DNA of 64,000 nucleotides from Thermoplasmata archaeon. Its GTDB lineage: Archaea; Thermoplasmatota; Thermoplasmata; Thermoplasmatales; Thermoplasmataceae. The notes beneath the pieces are model-generated. The model worked only from the letters and a program-made list of their open reading frames with translations, made no database searches and was not told where the DNA came from. Each line of letters starts with the position of its first letter. The first letter of the stretch is position 1. Shown in pieces: positions 17,744 through 26,752 of this stretch. The stretch lies in contig WAQW01000003.1 in NCBI GenBank assembly GCA_015520045.1, positions 42,101 to 106,100 on the forward strand, given 5' to 3'. Position numbers and translations under genes: made by a program.

Positions 17744-18782
17744 CAAACACTATTTTCTTCTTAAATTTAGCATAGATGGAATAGTCTACATACTCAACAT
17801 TGTTGAGGAACTGTTTGATTGTGGATGCAGATTCTCTCTCCATATCATCTATGTGCTCCGTGACGGTTATATCGAATGCATCTGAACCGGCACCAGAGCC
17901 AAATGACACAGCGAGAATTCTATCACCCGGAGAAGCTTCATCAAGAACTGCCGAAAGGCCGGTCATCATTGATCCAGAATAGGTGTTTCCAATGTAAGGA
18001 GTCAACAGACCAGTTTTGAACTGTTCTTCTGTGAAACCGAGCTTTTTTGCGGCTCTTGATGGAAATTTACCGTTTGGTTGATGAAAAACAGCATACCTGT
18101 AATCCCCAGGCTCGGAGTTTGCCCGCTCCATGAGCAGTTTCGCTGCGCTCATTACATGCTTGAAATAGGCAGGTTCTCCCGTGAATCTTTCACCATGCGT
18201 GGGATAGGGTTGCCCCTCCCTTCTCCAGAAATCTGGTGTATCCGATGTCACCGAGAGAGTGTGGTTTATCTCCGCTATAACGTTGTCTTTTCCTATTATT
18301 ATGGCAGTTCCACCGGCAGAAGCTGAATACTCAAGGGCATCGCCCGGTGCTCCCTGCGAAGTATCAGATCCTATGGCCATCCCCAGTTTAATGTATCCTG
18401 CATCAACCATAGCCTTGGCGTTTTGTATCGCCGCAGTACCAGCCTTACAGGCAAATTCATAATCCGCAGAAAACAGAGAAAAATCGACGCCAAGAGCCGA
18501 AGCCACTATGGTGGCTGTCGGTTTGACCGCATACGGGTGAGATTCGGAACCGACGAATATAGCACCAATATCCTTTACATTTATACGACCTCTCTTAACA
18601 GCATTTCTGGCTGCCTCGACCGCAATGGTGGCAGTATCCTCATCAGGCGCCGGCACCGACTTGCTCAGAATATAAAGCCCCTTCTTTATATGCTCAGGAT
18701 TCTCACCCCATATTCTGGCGATCTCCTCCGGCTTGATCCGGTACTTTGGAATGTACGAACCATAACTAACTATCCCAGACAT
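17727..18782 (-). CDS. Hydroxymethylglutaryl-CoA synthase
   Basis: Condenses acetyl-CoA and acetoacetyl-CoA to HMG-CoA, the committed entry to archaeal isoprenoid lipids. The active-site residues are present: the glutamate in [13 protein letters not shown] (about 80), nucleophilic cysteine in [11 protein letters not shown] (about 112) and histidine in [12 protein letters not shown] (about 235). Length 351 aa is typical for archaeal enzymes. It is first in the HMGS-thiolase-DUF35 operon, preceded by a TATA box near 18811. Confidence 0.95.
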   Translation of the reverse strand: MSGIVSYGSYIPKYRIKPEEIARIWGENPEHIKKGLYILSKSVPAPDEDTATIAVEAARNAVKRGRINVKDIGAIFVGSESHPYAVKPTATIVASALGVDFSLFSADYEFACKAGTAAIQNAKAMVDAGYIKLGMAIGSDTSQGAPGDALEYSASAGGTAIIIGKDNVIAEINHTLSVTSDTPDFWRREGQPYPTHGERFTGEPAYFKHVMSAAKLLMERANSEPGDYRYAVFHQPNGKFPSRAAKKLGFTEEQFKTGLLTPYIGNTYSGSMMTGLSAVLDEASPGDRILAVSFGSGAGSDAFDITVTEHIDDMERESASTIKQFLNNVEYVDYSIYAKFKKKIVFGGNLE

Positions 18783-18810
18783 GTTTATCGTCGGGATAAC
18801 TGGTAAGTAT

Positions 18811-18822
18811 ATTTAATACTGA
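18811..18822 (-). promoter_or_regulatory. TATA box for the mevalonate cluster
   Basis: Reverse-strand TATTAAATATAC lies about 30-40 bases upstream of the HMG-CoA synthase ATG at 18782, giving a short leader. It is the only TATA-like element before the cluster. Confidence 0.5.
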
Positions 18823-18863
18823 CGAATAGAGAATCGCTAATTGACGAACTAAAAAGAAAGGAT

Positions 18864-19058
18864 CTAAAAATTGTAGTGACGTCCCTGCTCGCTCTCTTCA
18901 GATCCCATGGAAAGAGCAGAAACGATAATGGAGCTGGAAATCCAGATGACCGCTATCATGAGAAGAAGGGCATTGGGAGCTATCCACACCGCTATGATGA
19001 ATATCATAGCAGGAAGAAGATATTTGATAACTCCCCAGAAGTAGGCGTAGTAATCCAT
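18864..19058 (-). CDS. Small two-helix membrane protein after rpl12
   Basis: 64 aa. Two hydrophobic segments (YLLPAMIFIIAVWIAP and LLLMIAVIWISSSIIVSAL) are followed by a short acidic tail GSEESEQG. It begins 7 bases after the rpl12 stop on the same strand, so it is probably the last cistron of the L11-L1-L10-L12 operon. No family recognised. The hydrophobic pattern and operon spacing make it more likely real than chance. Confidence 0.55.
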   Translation of the reverse strand: MDYYAYFWGVIKYLLPAMIFIIAVWIAPNALLLMIAVIWISSSIIVSALSMGSEESEQGRHYNF

Positions 19059-19065
19059 ACTATGC

Positions 19066-19383
19066 TTATCCGAACAGTGAGCTCAGTCCCTCTATAGCGT
19101 CTTCTTCTGCGGCCTCTTCATTTTTTTCCTCTTCTTTGCTCTCAGCTTTTTCCGCAGGTTTCTCAGCTGGAGCCTGAGGAGCAGGCTGCGCAACCTGAGC
19201 ACTCGCAGCGTTCTTTAGAACCTCATCTATATTAACATCCTTCAGACTTGCCACGAGCGCCTTGAGCCTCGCTTCATCCGGTTTTATACCGGCTCCCTCA
19301 AGCACCTTTTTCAGCTTATCCTCATCTATTTCGCTTCCCGCGGAATGCAAAAGAAGCGCACCATATACGTATTCCATCTTCAT
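19066..19383 (-). CDS. rpl12: 50S ribosomal protein L12 (P1, archaeal)
   Basis: 105 aa. Archaeal P1/L12: an N-terminal helical dimerisation domain ([30 protein letters not shown]), an Ala/Pro/Glu-rich hinge and the conserved C-terminal tail EGLSSLFG that recruits translational GTPases. Follows rpl10 by 11 bases. Confidence 0.96.
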   Translation of the reverse strand: MKMEYVYGALLLHSAGSEIDEDKLKKVLEGAGIKPDEARLKALVASLKDVNIDEVLKNAASAQVAQPAPQAPAEKPAEKAESKEEEKNEEAAEEDAIEGLSSLFG

Positions 19384-19394
19384 ACCTCCTTAAT

Positions 19395-20345
19395 CTATCC
19401 GAAGAGTTGCCCTAGGCTCGATTCTACATCGTCGGAATCGTTCTCCGTGGGCTCTTCCTCTTTCTCATCCATGCCACTTTCCCTGGTTTCTGACTTTTCA
19501 TCACCACCACCGATAGTGGCACTGAGTGTGAGTGCTTCCCTAATCGCTTTCAGTATAAATATTTGTATGTTGCTCTCATCGATGACACCAGAATTTAGTG
19601 CCAGAGCCTCAGCCTCTATTCTCCCCCTGACCAGAAGCTGCGGGAGAATCTCTGGCGTGAAGAACAGAGAATTCAGGGCAACACTCCTGGCGTGTGCATA
19701 CGCAGAGAGTACATCTACAAGAACCTTCTCCGGGGTTATGGACATTACACCCTTATCGAAGTATACTCCATCCATCAGAGAGCCCCGGGCTGTGAGACCT
19801 ACTGTGAATGGTTTAATGTTGAGTTTCTGAAGGATGGAAGCTTTTTCCTTTGAAATGACCTCTCCCTTTTTTACGAAGACACTCTCTTTCTTAATGGCAA
19901 TAGTCCCCTTCTCTATTCTTGCCTGAAGACCTGCCTTTTGAAACACCGATATCATGGGGCCCGGTGGAAATCCGGTATCCATGGGTTCTATGACAATATC
20001 GTCTGTGGCCGTCTCACCACCCCTGGGAGGAGTGGGCTGTTTGTTCGCTTCCAGAATGGCATAGAGATTGCTTGGTTCGAGATCTGTCGTGACCAGGGCA
20101 ATCTGGCCACCCATTATATCCTTGAGCTTCTCTCCTTTCTTTATGCTAGCGCCATCAAGAGCCTTCTCGAGAAGTGTGTTCTTCACAACCCTGATCTGTG
20201 CCTTGTCACGCAAGATCCTTCTCAGATTCTGGAAATTCCTGGCATCAAGACCTGCGAAATCAACAAGAGCGATGGTTCTGCTCGACTCCATCTGCTTCCT
20301 CAGAAGTTGTACTTCCTCAACCTTATTCTTGGACGGTTCTCTCAT
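19395..20345 (-). CDS. rpl10: 50S ribosomal protein L10 (uL10, P0)
   Basis: 316-aa P0 homologue. An N-terminal rRNA-binding domain (MESSRTIALVDFAGLDARNFQ, LRDKAQIRVVKNTLLEKAL) is followed by the archaeal/eukaryal insertion, helical L12-dimer binding repeats and the C-terminal SSLGQLFG tail that resembles that of L12. Its ATG overlaps the rpl1 stop by 4 bases (ATGA), so translation is coupled. Confidence 0.96.
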   Translation of the reverse strand: MREPSKNKVEEVQLLRKQMESSRTIALVDFAGLDARNFQNLRRILRDKAQIRVVKNTLLEKALDGASIKKGEKLKDIMGGQIALVTTDLEPSNLYAILEANKQPTPPRGGETATDDIVIEPMDTGFPPGPMISVFQKAGLQARIEKGTIAIKKESVFVKKGEVISKEKASILQKLNIKPFTVGLTARGSLMDGVYFDKGVMSITPEKVLVDVLSAYAHARSVALNSLFFTPEILPQLLVRGRIEAEALALNSGVIDESNIQIFILKAIREALTLSATIGGGDEKSETRESGMDEKEEEPTENDSDDVESSLGQLFG

Positions 20346-20995
20346 GATAGTGATTCACCCCTCAGCTTCACTGGCTTCCCCATTGTTGTCTTCACGTAAA
20401 CCGAAGAAATGTTGCCAGAACCTTTCTCGAGTCTCTCCATTACCCTCTTCAGAATTGCCATGATATTCTCTGCGAGTTCCCTGTTATCCATCTCTTTCGT
20501 TCCAACCGGAACATGAAAGGTAATCTTGTCTCTGGTACGTATTCTCACACTCTTACGCAGAGTGGATATCAATCCCTCAACATCCTGACCGGGTGTAAGG
20601 GGCTTTGGCATTTTTCCTCGAGGGCCGAGAACCTGACCAAGCCTGCGACCAACTATGGGCATCAAAGATGTATCTGCGATAAAATAATCAATCTGGTTGA
20701 CGATCTTCTTGAAGCTCTTCTTGTCATCACCGAATTTGTTCAGTTCCTCAGGACCAAAGACAAAATCCACCTTGTCCTTAACCTTGAATCTTGTCTCCTC
20801 CGATCCAATGACACAGACCTTGATGGGTTTTCCCCTGCCATGGGGGAGTGCGACCTCCTCGGTTATTCTATTCTTTGGATCAGACAGATCAACTTCTTTC
20901 AGATTGATGGCAAGCTCCATGCTTTCCAAAAACTTTCTCTCTTTCGATTCTTCTTTTGCGACCTTAACCGCTTCAACTATCAGATCTTCCTTCAT
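20342..20995 (-). CDS. rpl1: 50S ribosomal protein L1 (uL1)
   Basis: 217 aa. Contains the L1 signature VGRRLGQVLGPRGKMPKPL and KSVRIRTRDKITFHVPVG. L1 forms the L1 stalk and in archaea often represses its own operon by binding a leader or coding-region mimic of its 23S site. The gene lies in the order L11-L1-L10-L12 with 44 bases after rpl11. Confidence 0.96.
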   Translation of the reverse strand: MKEDLIVEAVKVAKEESKERKFLESMELAINLKEVDLSDPKNRITEEVALPHGRGKPIKVCVIGSEETRFKVKDKVDFVFGPEELNKFGDDKKSFKKIVNQIDYFIADTSLMPIVGRRLGQVLGPRGKMPKPLTPGQDVEGLISTLRKSVRIRTRDKITFHVPVGTKEMDNRELAENIMAILKRVMERLEKGSGNISSVYVKTTMGKPVKLRGESLS

Positions 20996-21039
20996 ACCAC
21001 ACCCCCGTAGTGATCACGAGTGTAACACTCTTCTACAGG

Positions 21040-21513
21040 TTAGCTTACCTTTATACTTCCACTCTTTATTAATCTCTGCATCTCTCTAGGATCCTTTCCC
21101 TCCACCGTTATGCCCATGGAGACACAGGTTCCCAGAACCTCCAGGACACCTGATTCCAGGGTTTCGGAGAGCATCATGCCGGATTTCTGCTTCGCGACCT
21201 TCTTGATCTGGTCCAGAGTAGCATCAGCAACCGTCTTCTCCTTCCTTTTCGAGGCTCCCTTCTCAATTTTGAGCTCTTTCTTCAGAAGGGCCACCGTCGG
21301 AGGAATTCCTATGGTTATCTCATAGCTCTTGGAGACGGGATCTGTCACGGTAACTGTGACGGGCACCTGCATTCCCAAAAAATCCTTCGTCTTCTCGTTG
21401 ATATCTTTTATTATCTGACCGAGATTCAGACCCAGAGGGCCCAGAGCGGGACCGAGCGGAGGACCGGTAGTAGCTTTGCCCCCTTCAACCATAGTCTTAA
21501 CAGTCTGCACCAT
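21040..21513 (-). CDS. rpl11: 50S ribosomal protein L11 (uL11)
   Basis: 157 aa. Signature GKATTGPPLGPALGPLGLNLGQIIKDIN at the N terminus and VLGTCVSMGITVEGKDPREMQ at the C terminus. Binds the GTPase-associated centre of 23S rRNA. First gene of the stalk operon. In many archaea secE and spt5 precede it directly; here they lie about 5 kb away beside 16S rRNA. Confidence 0.96.
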   Translation of the reverse strand: MVQTVKTMVEGGKATTGPPLGPALGPLGLNLGQIIKDINEKTKDFLGMQVPVTVTVTDPVSKSYEITIGIPPTVALLKKELKIEKGASKRKEKTVADATLDQIKKVAKQKSGMMLSETLESGVLEVLGTCVSMGITVEGKDPREMQRLIKSGSIKVS

Positions 21514-21711
21514 TTCTAACCACTGAATTGCACTCCCTTATTGCTGCCATCTCTTAAACCTTTTGCAGTTTAGCCCGCTCCCTCATCTTCAGATTGTAGA
21601 TATTTCCTGCCTGAATGGTTTTTCAGTTCTCCAACGTGGAATCTGAGCTGATTTATTATATCGGGTAGATTAATATGCTACTTCCCAATCGGGTGAACCA
21701 GCCTGATTTAC

Positions 21712-22359
21712 ATGAACATCTATGAAGTATCTGGTAGGACTGAAGCAGAGAGAGTCTCGGGAACCGCCATTCTCGTAGATATATTCAGAGCAACAACAAC
21801 AGTATCGGTGGCCCTGAAGAAAGGGGTACAATATGTGGTGCCATTCCTCAGGATACGGGATGCAAAAAGATTCTCAAGGGAGAATGGTAACGTTGTAACC
21901 ATAGGAGAAAGATTCGGCATAAAAATACCTGGTTTTGATTTCAACAATTCACCCTCAGATCTCATGGCTGCAGATTTAGAGGGAAAAATTGCAGCTCTCA
22001 CGACGACCAATGGAACAAGAGCGCTCAACAATTTAAAAACCGAGAAGATCTTGGCATCATCTTTTTTGAACCACTCCGCTACACTGAATGTGATCAAGGA
22101 TGAGGAGGAGGTCTGGATCGTGCGATCAGATAGACCGGACGGCCCGGCTGAAGAGGATCGTATCTACGCTGAATTCCTCCGGGAATCTCTTAAAGGAAAT
22201 GGGCCCAGCATCGAGGAGTATGCGGAAAGGATAAGAATGTGCAAGGGGGCCCGATCTCTATCCCTTCTTGGATACTCCAGGGACGTTGACTTTTCACTGA
22301 AACTCGATCTGGTCGATTTTCCCATATACTACAGAGAGAATAAATTTATTAGAGGATAA
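21712..22359 (+). CDS. comB: 2-phosphosulfolactate phosphatase family protein (ComB-like)
   Basis: 215 aa. The family core is present: AILVDIFRATTTVSVAL near the N terminus, GERFGIKIPGFDFNNSPSDL, and TTTNGTRALNNL. ComB removes phosphate from 2-phosphosulfolactate in coenzyme M synthesis of methanogens, but homologues occur in many non-methanogens where the substrate is unknown. There is no other coenzyme M gene nearby. The 3' end overlaps mptE tail to tail by 11 bases. Confidence 0.82.
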   Translation: MNIYEVSGRTEAERVSGTAILVDIFRATTTVSVALKKGVQYVVPFLRIRDAKRFSRENGNVVTIGERFGIKIPGFDFNNSPSDLMAADLEGKIAALTTTNGTRALNNLKTEKILASSFLNHSATLNVIKDEEEVWIVRSDRPDGPAEEDRIYAEFLRESLKGNGPSIEEYAERIRMCKGARSLSLLGYSRDVDFSLKLDLVDFPIYYRENKFIRG

Positions 22360-23023
22360 TTATATTGTTTTCTCCGTACAGCCTGCTTCTCCTCCTTCGA
22401 AGATCGGTAATGAGGTGACGTGCAACCCCGAGTTTTCTCATTTTAATACGCGCCAGAGATTCACTATCTTCCATGACATTGGCCCAGTCGAAACCTACAA
22501 GCGTTATACGGGAAGAGCCCAGAAAATCAGCGAGGAAAACCGCTCTGTCACCATCCGTGAATCCCCCGAAATTCAGCAGATTCTTTTCCGGTTTGCACTG
22601 GCACGTTCCGAACACCCTGTATCCTCGTTTTATCTTCAACGAAGATATTGCGTCGATGTTGTCACCGTGAGCGTGAATGAAAACCACGGACGAATTTTCC
22701 ATTGATGTGAGGGAGAGGCCCCCGTCCCCATCCAGATCTGTGACCAGTATGTCTGGGTATCCAAATCTCCTGAAATACGGAACGATTGCAGAGCCAGCGA
22801 CGATGTGAATGGTATCCTCAACCAGGTCGAGTTTCTCATCCACATCAGGCGAGTTACCTATCACCATCACCGGTTTCCCACGAAACTCATCAAGCACTGA
22901 TAAATCGGGCTCAGAGGGGATCTTCGAGGAAAGAATCCTGCAGGAAACCATATCGTCAGACTCACTGAAACCAAATTTCTTGACAATCTCCCTGTAGATA
23001 GGATACCAATCCGTGAATTCCAT
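22349..23023 (-). CDS. mptE: 6-hydroxymethyl-7,8-dihydropterin pyrophosphokinase, DUF115/MptE type
   Basis: 224 aa. The archaeal DUF115 fold is indicated by KPVMVIGNSPDVDEKLD, IVAGSAIVPYFRRFGYPDILVTDLDGD and VVFIHAHGDN. MptE activates the pterin for folate or methanopterin synthesis in place of bacterial FolK. Cotranscribed with the DUF373 gene (11-base gap). A FolC homologue at 41963 may act later in the same cofactor route. Confidence 0.88.
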   Translation of the reverse strand: MEFTDWYPIYREIVKKFGFSESDDMVSCRILSSKIPSEPDLSVLDEFRGKPVMVIGNSPDVDEKLDLVEDTIHIVAGSAIVPYFRRFGYPDILVTDLDGDGGLSLTSMENSSVVFIHAHGDNIDAISSLKIKRGYRVFGTCQCKPEKNLLNFGGFTDGDRAVFLADFLGSSRITLVGFDWANVMEDSESLARIKMRKLGVARHLITDLRRRRSRLYGENNIIIL

Positions 23024-23034
23024 GGTGGTTCCCT

Positions 23035-24183
23035 CTACTTCTCATCGAATATGGATCGTTCCAGTGGCGTCATTTTGTCCTCATTGCCATTGTCGGAGTA
23101 GTAACGATGCACAATGGAAGAGGCCACGGCTATTATTATACCTGAAATCAGAATTATGACATTGCTGGCTGCGAACGAGAAGGGGGCATATCCCAGCTCA
23201 TACCTTATATAGTTGAGCATACCAAAGATCACCATCGCGACCGCCAGTGAAAAGGCAAGACCATAGATTATCCTCTTTACTCCGGTTCTGTTGGTAAGCA
23301 ACATCTCAACAGCGTTGCCGCTTTCAATGGCAAAAACTGCGGCATACAACCACCAGACAAAATAGGAAAAGAATACCAGAACGGCATCAAGAGGCACGGA
23401 AAAGTACTGTGTGGTACCAACATAACTTGCTGTTATGCCTGAAAGAACGAGAGATGCAGCTACGACGTATGATATAAAGGATACTCTGGTCTCTTCCGCA
23501 TACTTTTTAAAGGAGCTTAGAAGCTGTAGCATACGGTTTCCAAGATTAAAACCTCTCTCCACGAAGTAACCTCCTAGCACTATGGTCACAAAGGTTACGG
23601 CACCGCTGCTGGACGGTATCGCCTTGCTTCCCGTGACAAGCATGGACAGGATGAGAAGAATCAGTGAGACTATCCCGTAGGTCAGAAAAACAAGACCGAA
23701 GGGGATAATTATCTTGTTGACAAGTTTCTTATCCTTCAGAGCACGGACGATGTAGTAATAAACAGATTCAATATTCTCATTGTGTCTCACAATGATGTGC
23801 TTGACATACCTTATCTTAACCCTTGAAACTATGAGAGGTATGATGTAATCGTCCTCGGCCCCATCGGTTACCAGAACAACGTCACTGAACTCACCGGAGC
23901 TGAGAACCTCATCAAGTTGGTGAGAGATCACCTCATCTGAGCGCTCTCCAACATCCTCATCTCCTGTAATAAGAGCGATCTCGACATCCTCACCTCTGCT
24001 CTTCAGAGTTTCGTAATGATGAACCGCTCCAAAGAGTGCGTTGGCATCGGATTCCTCGGGATCGGTGCTGATCATTTTCATGGCCGCGTTGTAACATTCA
24101 GCATATCCAATAACGGGACCGGTAACATTTACCTTGATACCGTAATCGTTATCTCTGTCAACGTTCAGGATGAGGGTTTTCAT
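23035..24183 (-). CDS. DUF373 family membrane protein
   Basis: 382 aa. A soluble N-terminal ~160-residue domain starts with MKTLILNVDRDNDYGIKV and contains IALITGDEDVG and VVLVTDGAEDDYIIP, both hallmarks of archaeal DUF373. It is followed by about seven membrane helices. The N-terminal domain looks Rossmann-like with acidic patches, but no biochemical role is established. Same-strand neighbour mptE follows closely. A TATA-like ATAATTATACC element lies near 24220. Confidence 0.85.
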   Translation of the reverse strand: MKTLILNVDRDNDYGIKVNVTGPVIGYAECYNAAMKMISTDPEESDANALFGAVHHYETLKSRGEDVEIALITGDEDVGERSDEVISHQLDEVLSSGEFSDVVLVTDGAEDDYIIPLIVSRVKIRYVKHIIVRHNENIESVYYYIVRALKDKKLVNKIIIPFGLVFLTYGIVSLILLILSMLVTGSKAIPSSSGAVTFVTIVLGGYFVERGFNLGNRMLQLLSSFKKYAEETRVSFISYVVAASLVLSGITASYVGTTQYFSVPLDAVLVFFSYFVWWLYAAVFAIESGNAVEMLLTNRTGVKRIIYGLAFSLAVAMVIFGMLNYIRYELGYAPFSFAASNVIILISGIIIAVASSIVHRYYSDNGNEDKMTPLERSIFDEK

Positions 24184-24265
24184 CTACTTTCTCTTCATAG
24201 CCATAACAAAAAATTGGTATAATTATTTTTAGCAAAATTTGTGATCCCGAGATCGATTTCTTCCA

Positions 24266-24721
24266 TCATATCAATGAGAGGTTCTTGAGATCCTGAAGAA
24301 CCTCCTCTGCATGCTCACTCGCTTTCACCTTTGGGTAGACACGGAGAACCTTCCCATCCCTACCGATTATGAAGGTAACCCTCTTTGCTGACGAGGCACC
24401 CATGGCACCATAAGCACGGGCAATCGTCTTGGATGAATCAGATATAAGTGTGAAGTTAAGGCCATACTTTTCAGCAAATTTCCTGTGAGAATCCACTGAA
24501 TTCACACTTACACCAAGCACAACAACATTCTTGTCCTCATAATCACGGTGCAGATCCCTGAAACCGCAAGCCTCTTTTGTGCAGCCAGGAGTGTTGTCCC
24601 GCGGATAGAAGTAGAGTACAACAACTCTACCCCGGAAATCGCTCAGATGAATTATTTTACCATTCTGATCGAGAGCCTCGAAATCCGGCGCAATCGCACC
24701 CACATTAATCAATTCAGCCAT
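24266..24721 (-). CDS. bcp: Thiol peroxidase, Bcp/PrxQ peroxiredoxin
   Basis: 152 aa from the ATG at 24721. The ORF track extends 42 residues upstream, but that part lacks similarity to the family, whereas MAELINVGAIAPDFEALDQNGK is the expected N terminus. The peroxidatic cysteine is in RDNTPGCTKEACGFRD, with the resolving cysteine five residues later, as in PrxQ. Reduces hydrogen and organic peroxides in the cytosol; the electron donor is not evident. Confidence 0.93.
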   Translation of the reverse strand: MAELINVGAIAPDFEALDQNGKIIHLSDFRGRVVVLYFYPRDNTPGCTKEACGFRDLHRDYEDKNVVVLGVSVNSVDSHRKFAEKYGLNFTLISDSSKTIARAYGAMGASSAKRVTFIIGRDGKVLRVYPKVKASEHAEEVLQDLKNLSLI

Positions 24722-24873
24722 ATCTATTGAATCAGATGTAGTTGATAACCCTTTTGGTAGAGGATCCACTACACACCGTGATTCATATCGATCTGTAAGT
24801 ATCTGCTTTCGTGATCGGATGTTACATCTTGAGGAACGGTGATACATTAAAACGATCTATGGTGGAAGTTTAC

Positions 24874-25335
24874 TTATACAAACTCTCTCATGATTCTGTC
24901 ATTCAGATAATGCAGGGTACGAATACCCGTACCCGTGGAGTTTGAAAGCAGTTTTTCAGAAGGTTCAGATGCGACTCCCACGGCTATGAAAGTCCCTTTC
25001 TGATTTCTCACATACACCATATCTCCTGGAACAATGTCAGGATCAGCTTCTGTGATTCCCCGGATAAATATATCAGAACCTTTTATGATATGGGGAACTG
25101 CTCCGTCATCAACCGTAACCCGTTTACCGTTTGGATTAACCGCATTCAGGAGGAAGAGTGTGGGAATCAAACGTTCTGCCTCAAAGAAAAATGGTCTCTT
25201 TTCAAAATAGTATATGGTCATCCTGCCGCGCGATTCCACCTCGAGTCTTGTTATATCCGTGAAATCGATGTGCAGCGATTCTACCCTGGGTCTAATCTTC
25301 TTAAGATCCCGCTTTGAAATAAAATGCCTGCTCAT
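24874..25335 (-). CDS. PUA-domain RNA-binding protein (MCT-1/Tma20-like)
   Basis: The ORF is 164 aa, but the ATG at residue 12 (MSRHFISKRDLKKIRPRVE) falls 2 bases after the upstream stop and is the better start, giving 153 aa. The C-terminal half is a PUA domain (TVDDGAVPHIIKGSDIFIRGI, DPDIVPGDMVYVRN), and the N-terminal half resembles the archaeal MCT-1/COG2016 proteins linked to translation or ribosome recycling. Last gene of the secE-spt5 run. Exact role unproven. Confidence 0.8.
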   Translation of the reverse strand: MSRHFISKRDLKKIRPRVESLHIDFTDITRLEVESRGRMTIYYFEKRPFFFEAERLIPTLFLLNAVNPNGKRVTVDDGAVPHIIKGSDIFIRGITEADPDIVPGDMVYVRNQKGTFIAVGVASEPSEKLLSNSTGTGIRTLHYLNDRIMREFV

Positions 25336-25337
25336 AC

Positions 25338-26750
25338 CTACACCACATAAATTCTGAGAGTTTTCCATACCTCCCCCAGATTTTCCGTCCTTCCCTCTAT
25401 GATCTCCTTTACGTAGGGGAATATCTTCCGGCCGAGACCCTTTTCGGTATCATTGAAAAGCCAGTCTTTACTGCTTGCAGAGCCGGTTGCGAGGAGATAA
25501 GAATACAGAATGCCCTTTCTTGTCATATTTACAGCATTTTCTTCTGCCCATCTGAAAAGCTCATCCGGTTCCTTTGACATGTGTTTTCTCAGCAGATCTA
25601 AAAGATATGCAGAATCGGGGGACCAGGGTTCAACGCCAAGCAGGTTCTCCTTCTCTTCGTAGCTGAGGTACCTCCTTATGCTGGATAGGTAATGCAGTGG
25701 ATCTCCGGTGTACTTGAGGCTTATACGGGATAGATCCACACCGGGAAAATACAGCTCGGCAATGCGATCACCGAATTTGGGCCATAGAATTTCCAAGAGC
25801 TTCCTGAAACTGGCGTTATCCAGATATATGCCCTCATCCATCTCCTGAAGCAGAGGTAGAACCAGAGATGGATCGAAGGTCTGATCCTCGAATGCAGATA
25901 GGAATTCCACAGGATCACCAAACGTTTTATCCTCAATAAAGTAGAGACCTCTTTTCAGGGCTACGTCTCGCTTTATGTCTATGACCTTCCTGATGAAATC
26001 CCTGCTGGGGAGACTGCCGGAAAAGTAATCCATCAGAATCTCGCTGGGAATTTCATCGGTGATCTCACGAAGATAATTGACCGTGATACTAAAATCCTTA
26101 ACCGGATCCTGGACGAGGATATGGCGCAGCAATACAGGCATAACGTTGAGTTTGGTGTCGTCGTGAATTCTTATGGTTACATCCCGCAAAAAGGTGATAT
26201 CCATATGGAATTGGGAGGAACCTATCTCTATAACATCAGTCACTCTGTGAGCTATATTGTGCTCATTCAGCACGTCTGAAAAGAAATTCAGACCCGGCGA
26301 GTGCCCCTTACAGGAGGCAATGTACTGCTTTTTGCTGGAATAGATCCTGACTCCCTTGGTTTTGACCAGAAATGTGAATGCAAGCATTCTCCAGGTCTCG
26401 TTATCATAATTCTGTATACCGGCAAGAACGAGTTCATCGGTTTTCCCCCTTTTGGCGTATTCCACTGTGCCATATGGCGTCTTTATGACTCCGAGAACAG
26501 GTGCAGATTTGGAAACGAGTACCTTATGAGTCTCACCGAATCCACTGAGAAACTGGTCAGATGATCCTGAATACTTGTCAAACTTTCCAGAAGAGGCGAT
26601 CAGTGAGATCTTCCTCTGATACTGCTGGAAGGGGCAAAACATCCCCTTGTCCATACAGTCTGGTATTACGATAAGTGGTTCTTCAAACAACCTTTCAAGA
26701 TGTTTTATGAATTTCTCCTGTTTCTCTTTAGATTTGTACTTTAACTTCAT
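25338..26750 (-). CDS. Conserved-looking protein of unknown function in secE-spt5 operon
   Basis: 470 aa, not recognised. There are no membrane helices. Visible features are a short cysteine pair DCMDKGMFCPF near residue 31, a mixed alpha/beta N-terminal half (FTFLVKTKGVRIYSSKKQYIASC), and a helical C-terminal half ending in FPYVKEIIEGR. It begins 3 bases after the Spt5 stop and ends 2 bases before the PUA gene, so it is translated with them. The neighbourhood (secretion channel, elongation factor, PUA protein) suggests transcription, translation or RNA work, but nothing in the sequence proves it. Confidence 0.7.
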   Translation of the reverse strand: MKLKYKSKEKQEKFIKHLERLFEEPLIVIPDCMDKGMFCPFQQYQRKISLIASSGKFDKYSGSSDQFLSGFGETHKVLVSKSAPVLGVIKTPYGTVEYAKRGKTDELVLAGIQNYDNETWRMLAFTFLVKTKGVRIYSSKKQYIASCKGHSPGLNFFSDVLNEHNIAHRVTDVIEIGSSQFHMDITFLRDVTIRIHDDTKLNVMPVLLRHILVQDPVKDFSITVNYLREITDEIPSEILMDYFSGSLPSRDFIRKVIDIKRDVALKRGLYFIEDKTFGDPVEFLSAFEDQTFDPSLVLPLLQEMDEGIYLDNASFRKLLEILWPKFGDRIAELYFPGVDLSRISLKYTGDPLHYLSSIRRYLSYEEKENLLGVEPWSPDSAYLLDLLRKHMSKEPDELFRWAEENAVNMTRKGILYSYLLATGSASSKDWLFNDTEKGLGRKIFPYVKEIIEGRTENLGEVWKTLRIYVV

Positions 26751-26752
26751 CT

